A stretch of DNA of 64,000 nt from NCBI GenBank assembly GCA_037013685.1, contig CM072886.1, positions 66,416,433 through 66,480,432 on the forward strand, written 5' to 3'. The notes below the pieces were generated by a model. That model was given only the letters and a program-made list of their open reading frames with translations, ran no database searches and was not told the origin of the DNA. The translations under genes were made by a program, and so were the position numbers. Shown piece after piece: positions 37,600 to 49,870 of this stretch (its first letter is position 1; every line of letters starts with the position of its first letter). The DNA is from Acridotheres tristis (Eukaryota > Chordata > Aves > Passeriformes > Sturnidae).

Positions 37600-38475
37600 G
37601 GGAGATGGAGCAAACTCTCATCAAATTTGCAGATGACACTGAACAGGGGGAACCAGTTGATGCACTTCAGGGCAGGGCTGCCAACCAGACTGACCTAGGT
37701 AGGCTGGAGGAACAAGTCAGCCATAGCCTTATGAAATTTAGCATGGGGAAAAAGAAAGTCCTGCACCTGAGAAGGAATAACCCTGGCAATGATACAATGG
37801 GTACTGGGTAGCTACAGAGCAGCTAGTTAAGAATGACCTGGGAATCATGGGGGGCAGTCAGGATGAGCCAGTAATCTGTCTGGCAGCAGGGAAAGCCAAC
37901 AGCATCCTGGGCTGTTTCAGCAGAAGCACAGCCAGGAAAGTGATCATCTCCTTTTACTCAGTACTTGTTAGACAACATCTAAAATACTGTGTACAGATTT
38001 GGATTTCCCAATGCAAGAAATTCATTATCATGTTGGAGCACATTCAGTAAAGGGCTACTAAGATGTTTTAGGCTTTGGAGCACTTGTCTAGTAGTGAGAA
38101 AGTAGAAGAAATGGTGATTGTTCAGCCTGGAGAAGAAACAGCTTTTGATACATCTAACTAGCAGTCTGCCAGTATATACAAGGAGGTGGCTCCAGGATCT
38201 TCACTGCAGCTCATGGTGGGAGGATGACAGACAATGGGCATAAACTGAGACAAGATATGTTCAGGGTGAATATAAGGAAAAACATTTCCCTGTGTCAGAC
38301 AGAAAAACAGCTTAGCAGAGAGACGGAGCAGTCCCCGTCCTTGGAGCTTTTCGAGACCTAAATGGATAAACTCCAGAGTAACCTTGGTCTTAACTTTCAG
38401 GAAGCCTGCCTGAGAAGGAAATAGGACTAGAGACATGAGGCCACTTCCGACCTGAATTATCCTACAGTCTTATGG
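37600..38475 (+). repeat. CR1 LINE, 3' ORF2 plus 3' UTR, decayed
   Basis: This is the longest CR1 copy in the window. It begins at the reverse-transcriptase catalytic motif (FADDT, about 37622-37638). It continues through the usual C-terminal ORF2 blocks: 'aaagtcctgcacctgag', 'agcatcctgggctgttt', 'tactcagtacttgttagaca' and 'actgtgtacagatttgga'. It then passes 'ttcagcctggagaagaaac' and 'gaggtggctccaggatctt' and ends in the degenerate 3' tail 'ctacagtcttatgg'. In-frame stops and frameshifts split the coding part at 37811, 37847 and 38050, so it is inactive. Everything 5' of the catalytic motif is missing, a normal 5' truncation. Confidence 0.93.
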
Positions 38476-40180
38476 AACAGAGTTATCAGCAAAAGATTTT
38501 GTCTGTGAAAAACCAAATAATATTTCCAAGTCACGAACCTCAGAAAGGAGTGTAGATGCATACTAAAATCTTACAGCAAGCATGTTACACATCCTGCACA
38601 GGGCAGTTACTTCCTTTATGTAACAGTCTTTGCATTGTTCCTATCTTTAATTCCTTTAGTACCACCAGTCACCACTAACACAAGGAGTGAGACAGAAGGC
38701 ATATGGACTGCTATACTGCTATAATGGCTTTTGGAGGCATTGCAGAGCACAAAAAATTACTTCTGTTTATGGAGAGACATCCTGGCCTCTGCCTCACTAC
38801 AAAAACATGTGCATAGTTTATGCAAAATCCTCACATGAATTGAGGTTGCTGTATTTCTATCTAGTATTTCACAGCCAGAAGTGTGTGAGCGTGCACAATG
38901 TGACACACCACACTGAGTCTGACACACTGAGAGGTATCTGAGATGCAACTGAGTTATTGTGGAAGCATATACCATCTGTGCAATAAAAGGGAAGGCCTGC
39001 ATATGGCTATTTATCCATGTTCTCTTAATCAGGCCAGAGGCCTGGAAATCTTGGCCAAATTGCCGTATTTATCTTTTTCCATTTGGACAATAAAATAGAA
39101 AAATTGACACAAAGAAAAAGAGGATGGAACAATGCAGATGTAGGGTATTCCTAGAAAAATGTGCAAGGTCATCTCTTTCTGTGTTGGCCCTTACAATTTT
39201 AAAACACACCACTTCTGCTTCCCATGCTGAAGAAGTGTAACCACTGTCTTATCCAAGGATAAATGTGAGTCATAGAACTACATCTTTCATTTTCTGTTCT
39301 TTTTAGTCCTGGAATGGAACAACAGTGGGGATTAATTGAACCCGTGTTGGTGGGATGTGCCAATTTTAAACAGACTCAGTACTATTTCCTACCCTGGCTT
39401 TCCTGCATCAACTTCAGCTGCTTATTGCCAGGTGTTTTCTTCTGTTTGAGGTAGCTGTTGTTCTTCAGGGCTGGTGGAAGCATCACTGTAGAAAAGATTG
39501 ATTTCCAGGTCCCAGAGCAGACCCAGCATCTTAAGCTTAGGAGGCTTTCTTGGGCTTTCAGCACAGCATTCTCCCACAGGATCAGTACTCTGTTGATTCA
39601 AAAGTGAAAAGGGCAGTGATAAAGCTGATGAGGGGTTTGCAGCTTGTTTTGTTTGTTCAGGTCTTGCTTGTACTCTGACTCCCAGAAGCCTTTATGACAG
39701 TTTTGAACCAGAAGCTTCATCCTACCAGAAGAACTAATGAAATAAAACAGGAGCAAAATGTGAAAGAAAGGAAATTCTCACTGAGTTCTCTAAAATGCTT
39801 TGGGCTTGTCTATGCATAGGTTTTGGTGATGATCTAACAAAAGTGAATTGGGGTAACATCAATTTAATTAAACCAAGGCAAAAGCTGCGTAATCAGATCC
39901 TTTGTTTTGGTTAACACCTATGCAACTCAAACATCTGAGCAACAGGTACATAAAGAGCTCAAAAACATAAAAAAAGACTCAAGCTCCAGTGCACTAATTT
40001 CAGTTTCAATTAAAGTCTAAGTATGAACCTCATAACCCTGTAAAGCAAAGAGAAATGGAGAAAGTAGTGGATGTTCTTAAACGAAAAAACTATGGTATTG
40101 CCTGCTAGGGAAAAGCTAAATCTAATCAAGTACCTTTCAGGTCTTCTTCCTTCATAAAGTAGTACTAAATGGCAAAATCT
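38476..40180. other. Unique sequence, no gene seen
   Basis: No repeat family, exon or RNA gene recognised. Confidence 0.55.
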
Positions 40181-40220
<40 letters not shown>

Positions 40221-40255
40221 CGTGTGTGTGTGTATGTATGTATGCATGTATGTAT
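40181..40255. repeat. Compound microsatellite (TA)n(TG)n(TATG)n
   Basis: A short TA run (40181-40189) passes into (TG)n to about 40232 with two CG interruptions, then TATG/CATG tetramers to 40255. The His-Thr-rich open frame on the opposite strand (40152-40343) is only this repeat translated. Confidence 0.97.
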
Positions 40256-41897
40256 TGCAAGCCACCTTTAAGAACACATTAAGAACAGAAGGAAACAGTC
40301 TCCTTTGCAATACTGTACAAGTCCCTTGAGGATTTTCCAGCACTTCATTTTAGTAATCTGGAATAATTTATTGATACATAGTCATCCCTTTCAGAAATTT
40401 CCAGAGAAATTAACCCACTATTACTCACATTGTACATCCCTAAGGAGCAATTCAGTTGAAGCTTTTGTGTATAGTGACTCCTGCCATGCTCAACAGTGCC
40501 AGACTCATGTAGACTATCAAAGCTTTTTGAATAATCAGCAAAAAGGGATTGTTTCCTGATTTTGCCAGTTGGCAGCTGACAGGGGCTCTAATGGTAAATT
40601 GGCCACTCCTCCCTGTTTCGTTTTCCTCTGAGGATGCTGAAAGGGAATGCTCAAAGAACCCACAAGCACTAAATTAGCTGAGGTGGAGATTATCTGTTGA
40701 TTTCTGATTGCAGCAAAAACAGACTGAATATGAACATGGTGAACTCACTAAAAATCAACAAATGATGGTTTCTGTTGATCTGCTATGTAAATGGGGAGGA
40801 GATCAAGAGCCTTTCTCTCTTACTCTCTTAAATACAGACTAACAAGAAGCCCTCTTTGTGCTCACCTGAGAATAAAAGTGGAACTGGGAACTGGAGTATC
40901 TGGAACTGGCTCCAGCAAGAATATATATTGCCCTCCTTCACAATTCTGTAGCTGTTGCTTTGCCTGCACAAACCCCAGCTGGACTGGAAGCATGCTGACC
41001 ATCTTATCTCATTGAAAGCTGATTGTTACTGTGGCTGGGGGATTCCTTCCTTAGCTTGCCACTGCCTTCTGCTGCTGCAGCCTAGGTTGGAGTAGGTCAG
41101 CAGCCTGAAGAGATAGCTTTGCTCCACATTTACTAAACACAGAGTTGGTCAGCTAGCTGGGCAGTGGATGAATAATTCTCTCCCAGCCCAGCTGTGCTCC
41201 CACTGCAAACAGTGGCACCAGTTACAGCAGTATTGGACTCCTCCACAACAAGCAGTGCTTTCTCTGTTAACCCAGCAGTTTGCAAGACAACATGGAATTC
41301 TTCAAAGCCTTATTGAATAATCTTCATCACCATCAATTACATTGCTTTCAAGTTCACAAAGTTTTTTTTTTACTCTTTCCTTGTGTCCACAATTTTTACT
41401 TGGTCACATCTGTGATATCTTTTTAGGTATGATGGAGTTATTGAGGAATAAGCGTAGTCAGAACTGGCCTCTGTTCCCATTATTTTGTTCTGACACACTT
41501 CAGTTAACAAAGTTTGTGCAGTTTCCTGGCCCAGATCTCTTTTTCTGACCCTATTTTCATTATTGTTGTGAGACATGATGTATGTATCAAGTACCCTTGT
41601 TTCCACCAAAACCTTTATTTCTTTTCTTCTGCCATATAAGCATTTCTTCAGTGTGTAACAATAATGCTTCAGCAACTTTAATTACTTGCACATTACAAGA
41701 ACAAGCACTTTTTGTTCTCTGGTTAACACATACACTCCCCTTAAAGCCTTTGCACATACGTGCAAGCAGGCACACATGCAGCCCTACGTTGTCCTTCCAG
41801 TGGAAAGAAATTATCTCTGTTCAGAGAAATTTTCTATGTTTACTGAACAGACATCTTTAGGCTCAGTTATTGCAACGCTCCATTATTTCTTTTGTTG
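40256..41897. other. Unique sequence, no gene seen
   Basis: Slightly GC-richer around 41030-41260, otherwise ordinary. No repeat or convincing exon. Confidence 0.5.
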
Positions 41898-41927
41898 CAG
41901 AATGGTAGGGCTGGCAGAGACTTAGGT
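41898..41927 (-). repeat. Possible CR1 3'-end scrap
   Basis: 'cagaatggtagggctggcag' then 'agactta' resembles the reverse complement of the CR1 3' end ('agaatggtttgggttggaa' then 'gggaccttt'). It is only about 30 bases, so the assignment is tentative. The segment is framed by splice-like signals; see findings. Confidence 0.35.
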
Positions 41928-44900
41928 AAGCCTCATTAAGCAACTCTTGCAGTATGCATAAGCATTGTGATGGAAGTTATAGGAGTGTTTATGATATTCT
42001 TATACGAATCAATTAAATATGTGGCTTAAATGACTCACCATGGTTCTGCAGCATTCACTTCCCATCTGTCTGACCTTTGTTCCCTGCACAGCCATGCTGG
42101 GTCTCCTTCCCACAAAATTCTGAACCTGGTATATAACTGACGAGAATTCTGTGTGACTTAGATCCATCACAAAGTGAGACTATGCCTTAGGCTGCAAGGT
42201 GTGTTACTGTGCTTTCCAAAACACACTCACAAATCATCTCTCCAAACCATATAGAATATTATCCCTGGAAGTACTACCATTAGTTATTCAGCAAAGTAGC
42301 AACCACCAAAAGCTTATGTGTCTTCACAGCTCACTGGCTTTATCTACTCATAGAGGAATATCTCATACAAAGCTCCTCTGCCATGCTGCCCATCACTGTA
42401 TGTACCATTGCACACAATAATGTGTGCGAGCACTCCTCACTCTATGGAGTTGTCACCTTTGTCTCTGGATGAGCAATGTCATGCTCTTAGTCACAACCAG
42501 AGATGGTGGGAGGAGCAGTGCTGCCATTTATGATGAATCCCTTCCCCCAGTGACCATCAAGGAAACCATGACTCACAGCCTATGCAAGCAGCGTGGCACA
42601 CTGTTTTCATAGCAGGAGCATTAATTCATCCCCTTTTCCTTCACTATCCAGAATGTGAAGAGTGGTGATCCACTGTGGAGACAAATAAAGCCAGATTCAG
42701 CTGAGCAAGGTCAAATTAAGTTATTTGGGCTCTGACTAAGGGCTTGAAGAACAAACAGAAATGCATCTCTGACTGCACTTGCGCAGCACAGCGGGACCAT
42801 GGCAGGAAGCTCTAAAGAGAGTCTGTACAGTGCCAGTGTAATAATTAATTCCCTAAACTGCACTGTAATTCTGAGACAGTTGAGTTAGCATCTTAATATT
42901 TCCTATTGAAAGCAGAACAAATTTCCTGAGAACTTCTATGACAAGTTTTCCCATTTCCAGCACTTTTAAGGTACAGAAAAATAAATACCACCACTGCATG
43001 GTAGAAAAACAAAACAAAACACATGGGAACATTTTACACCTCCATTGCACTGGTAATAATTATTACTTCATTGATAATCCACAATTCTACATTCAATTAT
43101 ACCACTTGCCTTATAAATTAGGTAAAAATTCATAGAGAATAACCTACCACCATTATCAAAACCTCTACTTTTAAATAAAAGAGACTGCTAACTTAAGTAA
43201 TGACTATGAACACTCCATAATTATCATCATTTTGAGAATGCATGAGCTTAGCATGAGGATGTTACAGTCCTACCTCCCACTTTACAAGAAATAGAAAATA
43301 CTCAGATTCCATGCTGCTAGGAGCCAAGTTCTACATTTGAAAACAATATTGGCTAAAAATATATTAAAAAAAAAAAAAAAATTCCAAAAAAACAAAAATA
43401 CCTTTTTTGTTGTATGAGTTCCTTCATCTGTTTTTTAGCACTGACCCCATATGCATTTGTTCCAGCATAAATGAGGGATTAGCCAGGGGACAGACAAGAG
43501 GCCAGTGACAGAGATACCAGGACTTGTTTATATGAGCACTGCTGCTGGGAAAATGTATGTGCAACTACAGATAAATTCAGATGGTATTATGTATATATGA
43601 ACTGGAGTTCTTGAAATGAAGTGGCTACAGAATGTGTATTGCTCATCTCTTCTCTCATCAATATAACACCAATACTTATTTCACAGACAGCAATTTCACT
43701 TTAAAACAGGCAGCACCTGGGCATTGCTCACAAAACAAAGGTGAAAGCAAGTTGACTTGAAGGCCATATACTTTCATCTGCACCAAACCTTGCATGAGAA
43801 AGTCACTAGTAATACAAGGTATATCCTACAGGCTGAACATTTCCTGGCTCCTTGAGAAAGAAGCACTCTGAAAACATCTATAGCCTTTTTTCACTGCTGC
43901 TACATGTAGCTATTAACCAAGGAAGAAACTGCCTCCATGCTGTGTTATCAGTATATGTCTGTATAGTTGTGCTGCTTCCTTATTGCTACTCCTGCAGATT
44001 TCATCATTGCTTTCAAGTGTATGATTAAAAATGCATTATATTGGGGCTGCAAATTAGTCATTAAGTTTGAACTGCAGTCAGACAACCCCTTCTAGTTTGC
44101 AGTAGCCTAACAGCTCCTTCTGCCAGGTATTTATTTCTTTTATTGTTGAAGCTGTCTTTTAATGTCATCTAGGAACACTTTCAGAAAAAAAAGATAAATA
44201 TACAGGGCCACTTGGAGCTGTAGTGCCGTGAAGACATTATGAATGACTGTTTTGGCAGACATGAATCCAAGATTATTTTCTCAAAGGAAGCAAACACTGA
44301 AAACATGCACTTCACCTGGACCTCCTATGTATAAGTCAACAACTTCCTCTGATGATTCACTAAGACTTACATCACCATCACTGTTGTTATTTACACTGAG
44401 AGCTCTTCAGAGGAAGAATTACCTCTTGGTGTACACGTGCACAGCATCTGCCGCAGCTGCCCCATCAGAACAAGAAATTGTATTAATTCTTAGTTAATGT
44501 GCCTTTCCTGTGGCACATTTCTGTGCTGATATGGGAAAAAAAAAGGGATGAGAGAGCAGGTACATGAATTCCATCCACAGCTTTTGAGAAACACACGAAA
44601 ATATATTGAATGTTTCTTCAGCATGATATAATTTCCACACATACTCACGCATCAGCAGGTCAGTAGTTGCCTAATGCTGAAGTAGTGTCCATCTGAGCAC
44701 CTTCACTGGGACCAGCCAATGTCAGTTGGGAATCTGCCACTGATTACTGCTTTTCATCTTACAACAAAAATATCTCCTTCCTATTCTCAAGGAAAGCATT
44801 CTCCATGTAACTTCTGACTTGAAAACATGCCTGTCCGACCAGTCAGTGCTTTGAACCAGACCAAAAAGCCACAGATGTCACCAACCCCATACTGATTGAA

Positions 44901-45856
44901 CTATTTCTGAGCTGAGCTCACATGGGTCTGAGCCAATGTTTCAAGAATGGCCTACATTAGTTTGATGTTCCAGCTGACAGTACAGGAACCCCAGCAGATA
45001 CCACTTTTTGTTCCCCACCATTCACAGACTAAAGCTGAGTGTTTTTCCCTGGCTTCCATTTTAAGAAAAGAAATTGGTAATGGTGATGAAAATTTTCCTA
45101 GCAGCTCAGCAGTAAATAATCTTTTCTCTCAGAGTTCCACAAGGCTCTGAAGGACTCTTTAAAATTTTTTATAGCTTCAGAGCTAAGTTGCCCAGGGAGC
45201 AAAATTCTGCAGTTCTGCACAACAGAAGGACAGGCTGGGAACAGCCGTAAAGTGAGACAGTCAGAATGGACATAGTGCATCATTAGCACTTATGCATGTG
45301 CTTTCCTGATCAGCCAATTCCACAGAGTACAGAGATCAAGTGAACCATTAATTCTTCACAGTAGTATTAGAGGTCACCTGCATTTTAAAGCACCATTTTA
45401 GTGAGAGATATCTACAGCACAAGAGCAAAATAAATACTCTATTATTAGTGGTTGCAGTCTCCATTAGATTAAACAATTTAGTAATCTACTGAACTATTTT
45501 CCCATTCTTCTGTAGTCTACATAGGAAAGAGTTGCAAACATAAATACTGGTACAGAGAAATATTGTATATAAAATAAAACTTAGTAGCTCTGTACTTAGA
45601 GAATAATATCATACATTAAATACAGCTTAATGCATATTATTACTGGCAACAGGAATTTGCAACTGTGGAAAACGTCCTGATTCCACAAATTTATGACACC
45701 TTTGTACCATAAAGTTGACTACACCACACTCTACCATTTTATAGGTTTTCATTTCTTTTTTTATTAAGATTGTCTTACCTTACACAGCTTTCCTTCTACA
45801 GCAAGTCTCATAAATCCAGTTTCCACCCTACTAGTGAGTTCACAGCAGAGACATTT
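41928..45856. other. Unique sequence, no gene seen
   Basis: Contains an A16 run at 43366-43381 with no recognisable retrocopy in front of it. No other repeat family or exon recognised. Confidence 0.5.
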
Positions 45857-45900
45857 CCAAAGGGAACCAGAACTGGTACCAAAGGGAATCAGAACTGACT
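45857..45900. repeat. 22-base tandem duplication, two copies
   Basis: CCAAAGGGAACCAGAACTGG plus TA (45857-45878) is followed directly by CCAAAGGGAATCAGAACTGA plus CT (45879-45900). The copies differ at a few positions. Confidence 0.85.
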
Positions 45901-46440
45901 TATTCATCTTAATGGTGTGTTAACTTGCTCAGGTTTGTCCATTGTAATGTTTATTTTGCTGACCTTTTTGCTGTAATAAGACAAAGCAGCATGTATGCAT
46001 AAAGAAAACAGACATAAAATACAATAGTCTTCAAAAGAACATGAAATACGTGTGAAAATCACAATTAAGAAAACTGAAGTCAAGTAGAGGAAATGTGCAA
46101 TCCTCACAGAAAACCAAGATCCCATTTTCACTTAGTTTAGACATTTACACTTTTTTGTGCTGAGATTCCAAGTGCCTTTAGACAGGAGGAAGTTTAATGA
46201 TTCATTTATTTCTATGGAGAATAATGGGCTTTCTTCTGCTTTTTATAACTATTATAGTCAATCCCACTTGACAGTGCATGTCTGTATGAGGTGTTCAGTG
46301 CTACACTCTCATCTGTGATCAGGCTCTCACACTGGATCTAATTCACCTCAGACCAACAGCCACTCTTGATTTTTTGATAGTTCCCTCTCGACTTTGAAAG
46401 AGAAAACGATAATACAAATTTGTAAAGAAGGGATTGTAGA

Positions 46441-46482
46441 GTCATAGAATCATGGAATGGTTTAGGTTGGAAGGGATCTTAA
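46441..46482 (-). repeat. CR1 3' tail
   Basis: 'gtcatagaatcatggaatgg' followed by 'tttaggttggaagggatc' is the reverse complement of the CR1 3' terminus with its ATTCTATGAT units. Only about 42 bases are present before the sequence changes to LTR-like DNA. Confidence 0.85.
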
Positions 46483-46500
46483 GCACCCTAACCAATGGAG

Positions 46501-46995
46501 GACCCCATACTGGAGCAGGTGGATATGTCCTAAAGGAAGCTGCACATAGCCCATGTTGGAGCAAGGCGCTGGCGTGACCTGCAGCCTGTGAAGAGTGGGT
46601 CTATCCTGAAGGACCACAGCATGTGGAGATCCCACACTGGAGCAGGCGACCAAGTGTGAGGAGGAAGGAGCAGTAGAGAGGATCTCTTCTGGACTGACTG
46701 CAGCCTGCCACTCCCCATTCCCCTGCATTGCCCAGTGGCCAGGAGGCAGAGGGACTGGGACTGAGGGTGTGAAGATGAACTTGGGAAGAAGATGGGTGAG
46801 GGTAAGTGTTTTAGTTTTTGTCTTTGTTCCTCACCCTTTTACTCTCATCTATCATCAAATTAAATCAATCACCCACAAGTCAAGTTGGTTTTGTCTGATG
46901 GTGATTGGTAAGTGTCCTATCTTGACCCATGAACTTTTCCATCTTATTTCCTCCCCCTATCCTATTCAAGAAAGGACAGAACAAGCAGCTGGGTA
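46501..46995 (+). mobile_element. Avian ERV LTR segment (ERVL-like), truncated
   Basis: This tract matches, from memory, an LTR type common in bird genomes. The 5' part holds imperfect repeats opening with CCA..(C/T)TGGAGCA at 46505, 46551 and 46632. Then come 'gaggaaggagcagtagagag' and 'ccattcccctgcattg'. The conserved 3' block follows: 'caagtcaagttggttttgtc', 'ggtgattggtaagtg' and 'tcttgacccatgaac'. It fades around 46995 before a clear CA terminus. The normal LTR start is not visible either, so both ends are degraded. No internal retroviral sequence adjoins it. The family name is inferred; LTR status is likely. Confidence 0.65.
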
Positions 46996-49720
46996 GGAAA
47001 TTGGTGCTGATTCAGGTAAATTCAGCACAGTGAATAAGAACTTTAAAGTCCTGGAAGATACAACACAGATAAAGTTTAAAAACAAGGACTTGTGGAAAAC
47101 AATGTAAGTACATTAAACTCTGTGTTAAGTAATAAAGAGATGGCCTTCTTTCTTCCCATAATATATGAGGGCTGGTCTCTTCACAACAGACTTGTCCCTA
47201 TTCTGTACAGTAGAAATCCATTAATAAAGCTTTTATTGAATATTTCCTATGGTAAATTTCTGCCAGCTTTACTTCTGCGGGTATTCCTCCTACTGGTCAT
47301 AAAGTTGGGGGAATTTGGCCTTATTCTAAAAGCCACTACTTCTTGAGATTATCCATTAAGATTAGTAAATAACTGAATATTTTACAGTTAAGCTTCTTGC
47401 ATTAAATTCAAAAAGTCAAAGTACTACACAACAAAACAATGTTTATAATTGTTCTACAGAATACTCCTGATAGAACACGCAGCATTAGAATTCTCACTAT
47501 CACTTGATTTGATCTTTGTTGAAGAGCCAGCCTGCCGAATGAAGTTGAGGAACATGAATACAAGTGAAGCTTAGGTGTACGGTAGAACACACATATTATG
47601 ATCGAAGATGACACGTCATTCATACCAAAATTCAACTTCTGGTGCAATTGTTAGACTACAAGTTGATTTGGAATAGCCAAAAACTTAAGATTAATAATAA
47701 TTCTGACCTGTGATTCCTCAAGGACTATAAAAAAATGACAGATCATTGTTACAAAAAGCAAAGTAAACATTCTTCTCTTTTTAAATTTAAACTCATTGTA
47801 TTTATGCTAATCTCATGACCTTTTGCTGGCCTAAATGTTCACAAGAAACCAGACGGAAAATGTTGACTCCAGTGTGATCCTGGGAGTAGAATTTTAAACT
47901 CAGGCACAGTATTACTGCCCTTATACTTCCATATTTGCAAACCAGAAGAACGGAAACAATGGTATGGGACTTTTTAAATCAGTTTATACTCGGATACAAA
48001 AAATATCCCTGGAAGACTGCTTTCATTCCAGCCTCAGAGTCAATGACATCTGCACTAATATTCATCAAATAGAATAATGAGAACAAGCAGTGAAATCACA
48101 GCCTATTCACTGTCAGCCACCGAGCAGAAAGAAACACTAGATTTCTTGTCATTGTTGGTGAGTGCCAGCAAAACACATTTGGAGAGCAGGGAAAAATGTC
48201 CCATGATGCAATTGATCATGAACATTAAAACAAAAAGACCTAGTTAAAGGTTTGAGGATTAATGGCAGCTGTCATAGCCCCAACTTCAGCATCGTAACTT
48301 GCAACATGTCAGTATGACATTTATAGTAATGACTGAGAGTAAGTGTAGCATGACCTTTACTCATCGGCCAAGAGTAGAATAATGAACGCTGTTAAGGACA
48401 GCAGAGTTATAAATCAATTATGTCCAGATCAAAAGTGAGATAGTCATAAAAAAAAAAGGTCACTTTTTTCAAAGGAAGAGCTTTGAATTTCTTTATTTCT
48501 TTTATTTTCCATCCTTAACCTGTATTTTGAAATTATCATTGCATGAAAAAAGTGTTAAATTTTTACTACATAAAAAATGAAGGCAATTCAGCCAGAAATA
48601 TTTTTCTGTTATGCAGTGGCCCTTTCTATAAATTATCTATGGTTGATTTTAGTATCAGTGTGAGGATTACAAAAATACTGAAGAAATGTAAGGCCATGTC
48701 AAAAATTCTCCTGCAGTTTTATGGGATCTGTCAATGTTACTATTATAATCTCTATTTCTATTACTTCTCTCTGTAGATAACTTGTGAAAAGCCTGTATAT
48801 TCCAATGGATCTGCAAACATTGGAAATTGGTGTCATTGGAAAAACCAAATACTCAACATTCCTTTGATTTTGGTAAAAGTGCAAGAGTGTAAGACTGGGA
48901 GCAAAAAATGATGAATAAGCATTTCCACTTTATTTAGGAGAATTGTAAACAGCTATTCTAAATCCCTGCTGCTATCACTAGAGTACAGAGGAGGCAGGAG
49001 GCAAGTGGGCAGTCAAATTATGACATAGACCCGCTGTTATTCCATTAATACTACAGTAATTATGGATGTTTCCTTCAAAGCTCACATGTATATGCAGCCT
49101 ATAGGCCTTTATTCCTTATCTCCAGAAATGACTATCAAGTGTCCCTCTACAGTATGACTGGAGTGCCAAACACAGCCTTTTCCCTGCTCATAGTTTCTGA
49201 TTTATTCTTTCACTCCCAGCATTACTTCCAGTGCTTGCCTTAGGTTAATAAGTGTGCCATGTAACCGTACTAAAGGATTCTAAAGGAACTAGCAGGAGAC
49301 AACTGTCACCATGGTATCAAACTGCACCTTCTTTTTCTTGAAGAAAAACATCATTAAGATTGTACAGAATAGGTGGGAGGGATAGAGTTGGCAACAGGAG
49401 TAATACATTGTCTGACATCCTGAACTTAAATGAAGGAAATTTTTTGACAACCCAAGACTTAAAGAAGCATCTAACATTCCCACTTGTGTTCACTTATTGT
49501 CCGCAAAGTCTTAAACACATCTACTGAAAAGAAAACAATTGAAGGGCTCATAGAAGCTATTCAGCTGAGACCTGCATTAAGAAACTAAGGAAAAAATACT
49601 CTTAATTCATGCAATCATATATTTTCCCTGTTCTGTTATGAATCACCATGCCCTCTTTTGGAATTTAAATGAGTTTGTCCTGCTGTGTGCTAGACCTAAA
49701 AATGTATATTTTACTTTCAG
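46996..49720. other. Unique sequence, no gene seen
   Basis: Ordinary AT-rich sequence with no repeat family or convincing exon. Confidence 0.5.
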
Positions 49721-49870
49721 ACAAGAAATTTGGCCAGGGAATCAAACTCCTACCTTCAGCCTCTTGCTGAACAAAGGACTCTGAACCAGAGAACTTCTAA
49801 GCTTGATGTGGAAACACTTGATAACTTTCTCAGAACAAATACCCAGACTCTGAAGGAAACACCCAATTAA
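49721..49870 (+). other. Candidate terminal coding exon
   Basis: An acceptor ('tgtatattttactttcag') ends at 49720. It is followed in phase 0 by 49 open codons and a TAA at 49868-49870. The product would be polar and protein-like: RNLARESNSY near its start, then TSKLDVETLDNFLR, ending in TLKETPN. I do not recognise it. No AATAAA was noticed close downstream, and no phase-matched upstream exon was found. If real, it is the last exon of a plus-strand gene whose other exons lie upstream, possibly outside the window. It could equally be a chance frame. Confidence 0.22.

Noticed and set aside
40152..40343. Histidine/threonine-repeat open frame
   Set aside because: It is the translation of the (TG)n microsatellite.
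43366..43381. A16 run as a retrocopy tail
   Set aside because: No coding remnant or poly(A) signal in front of it.
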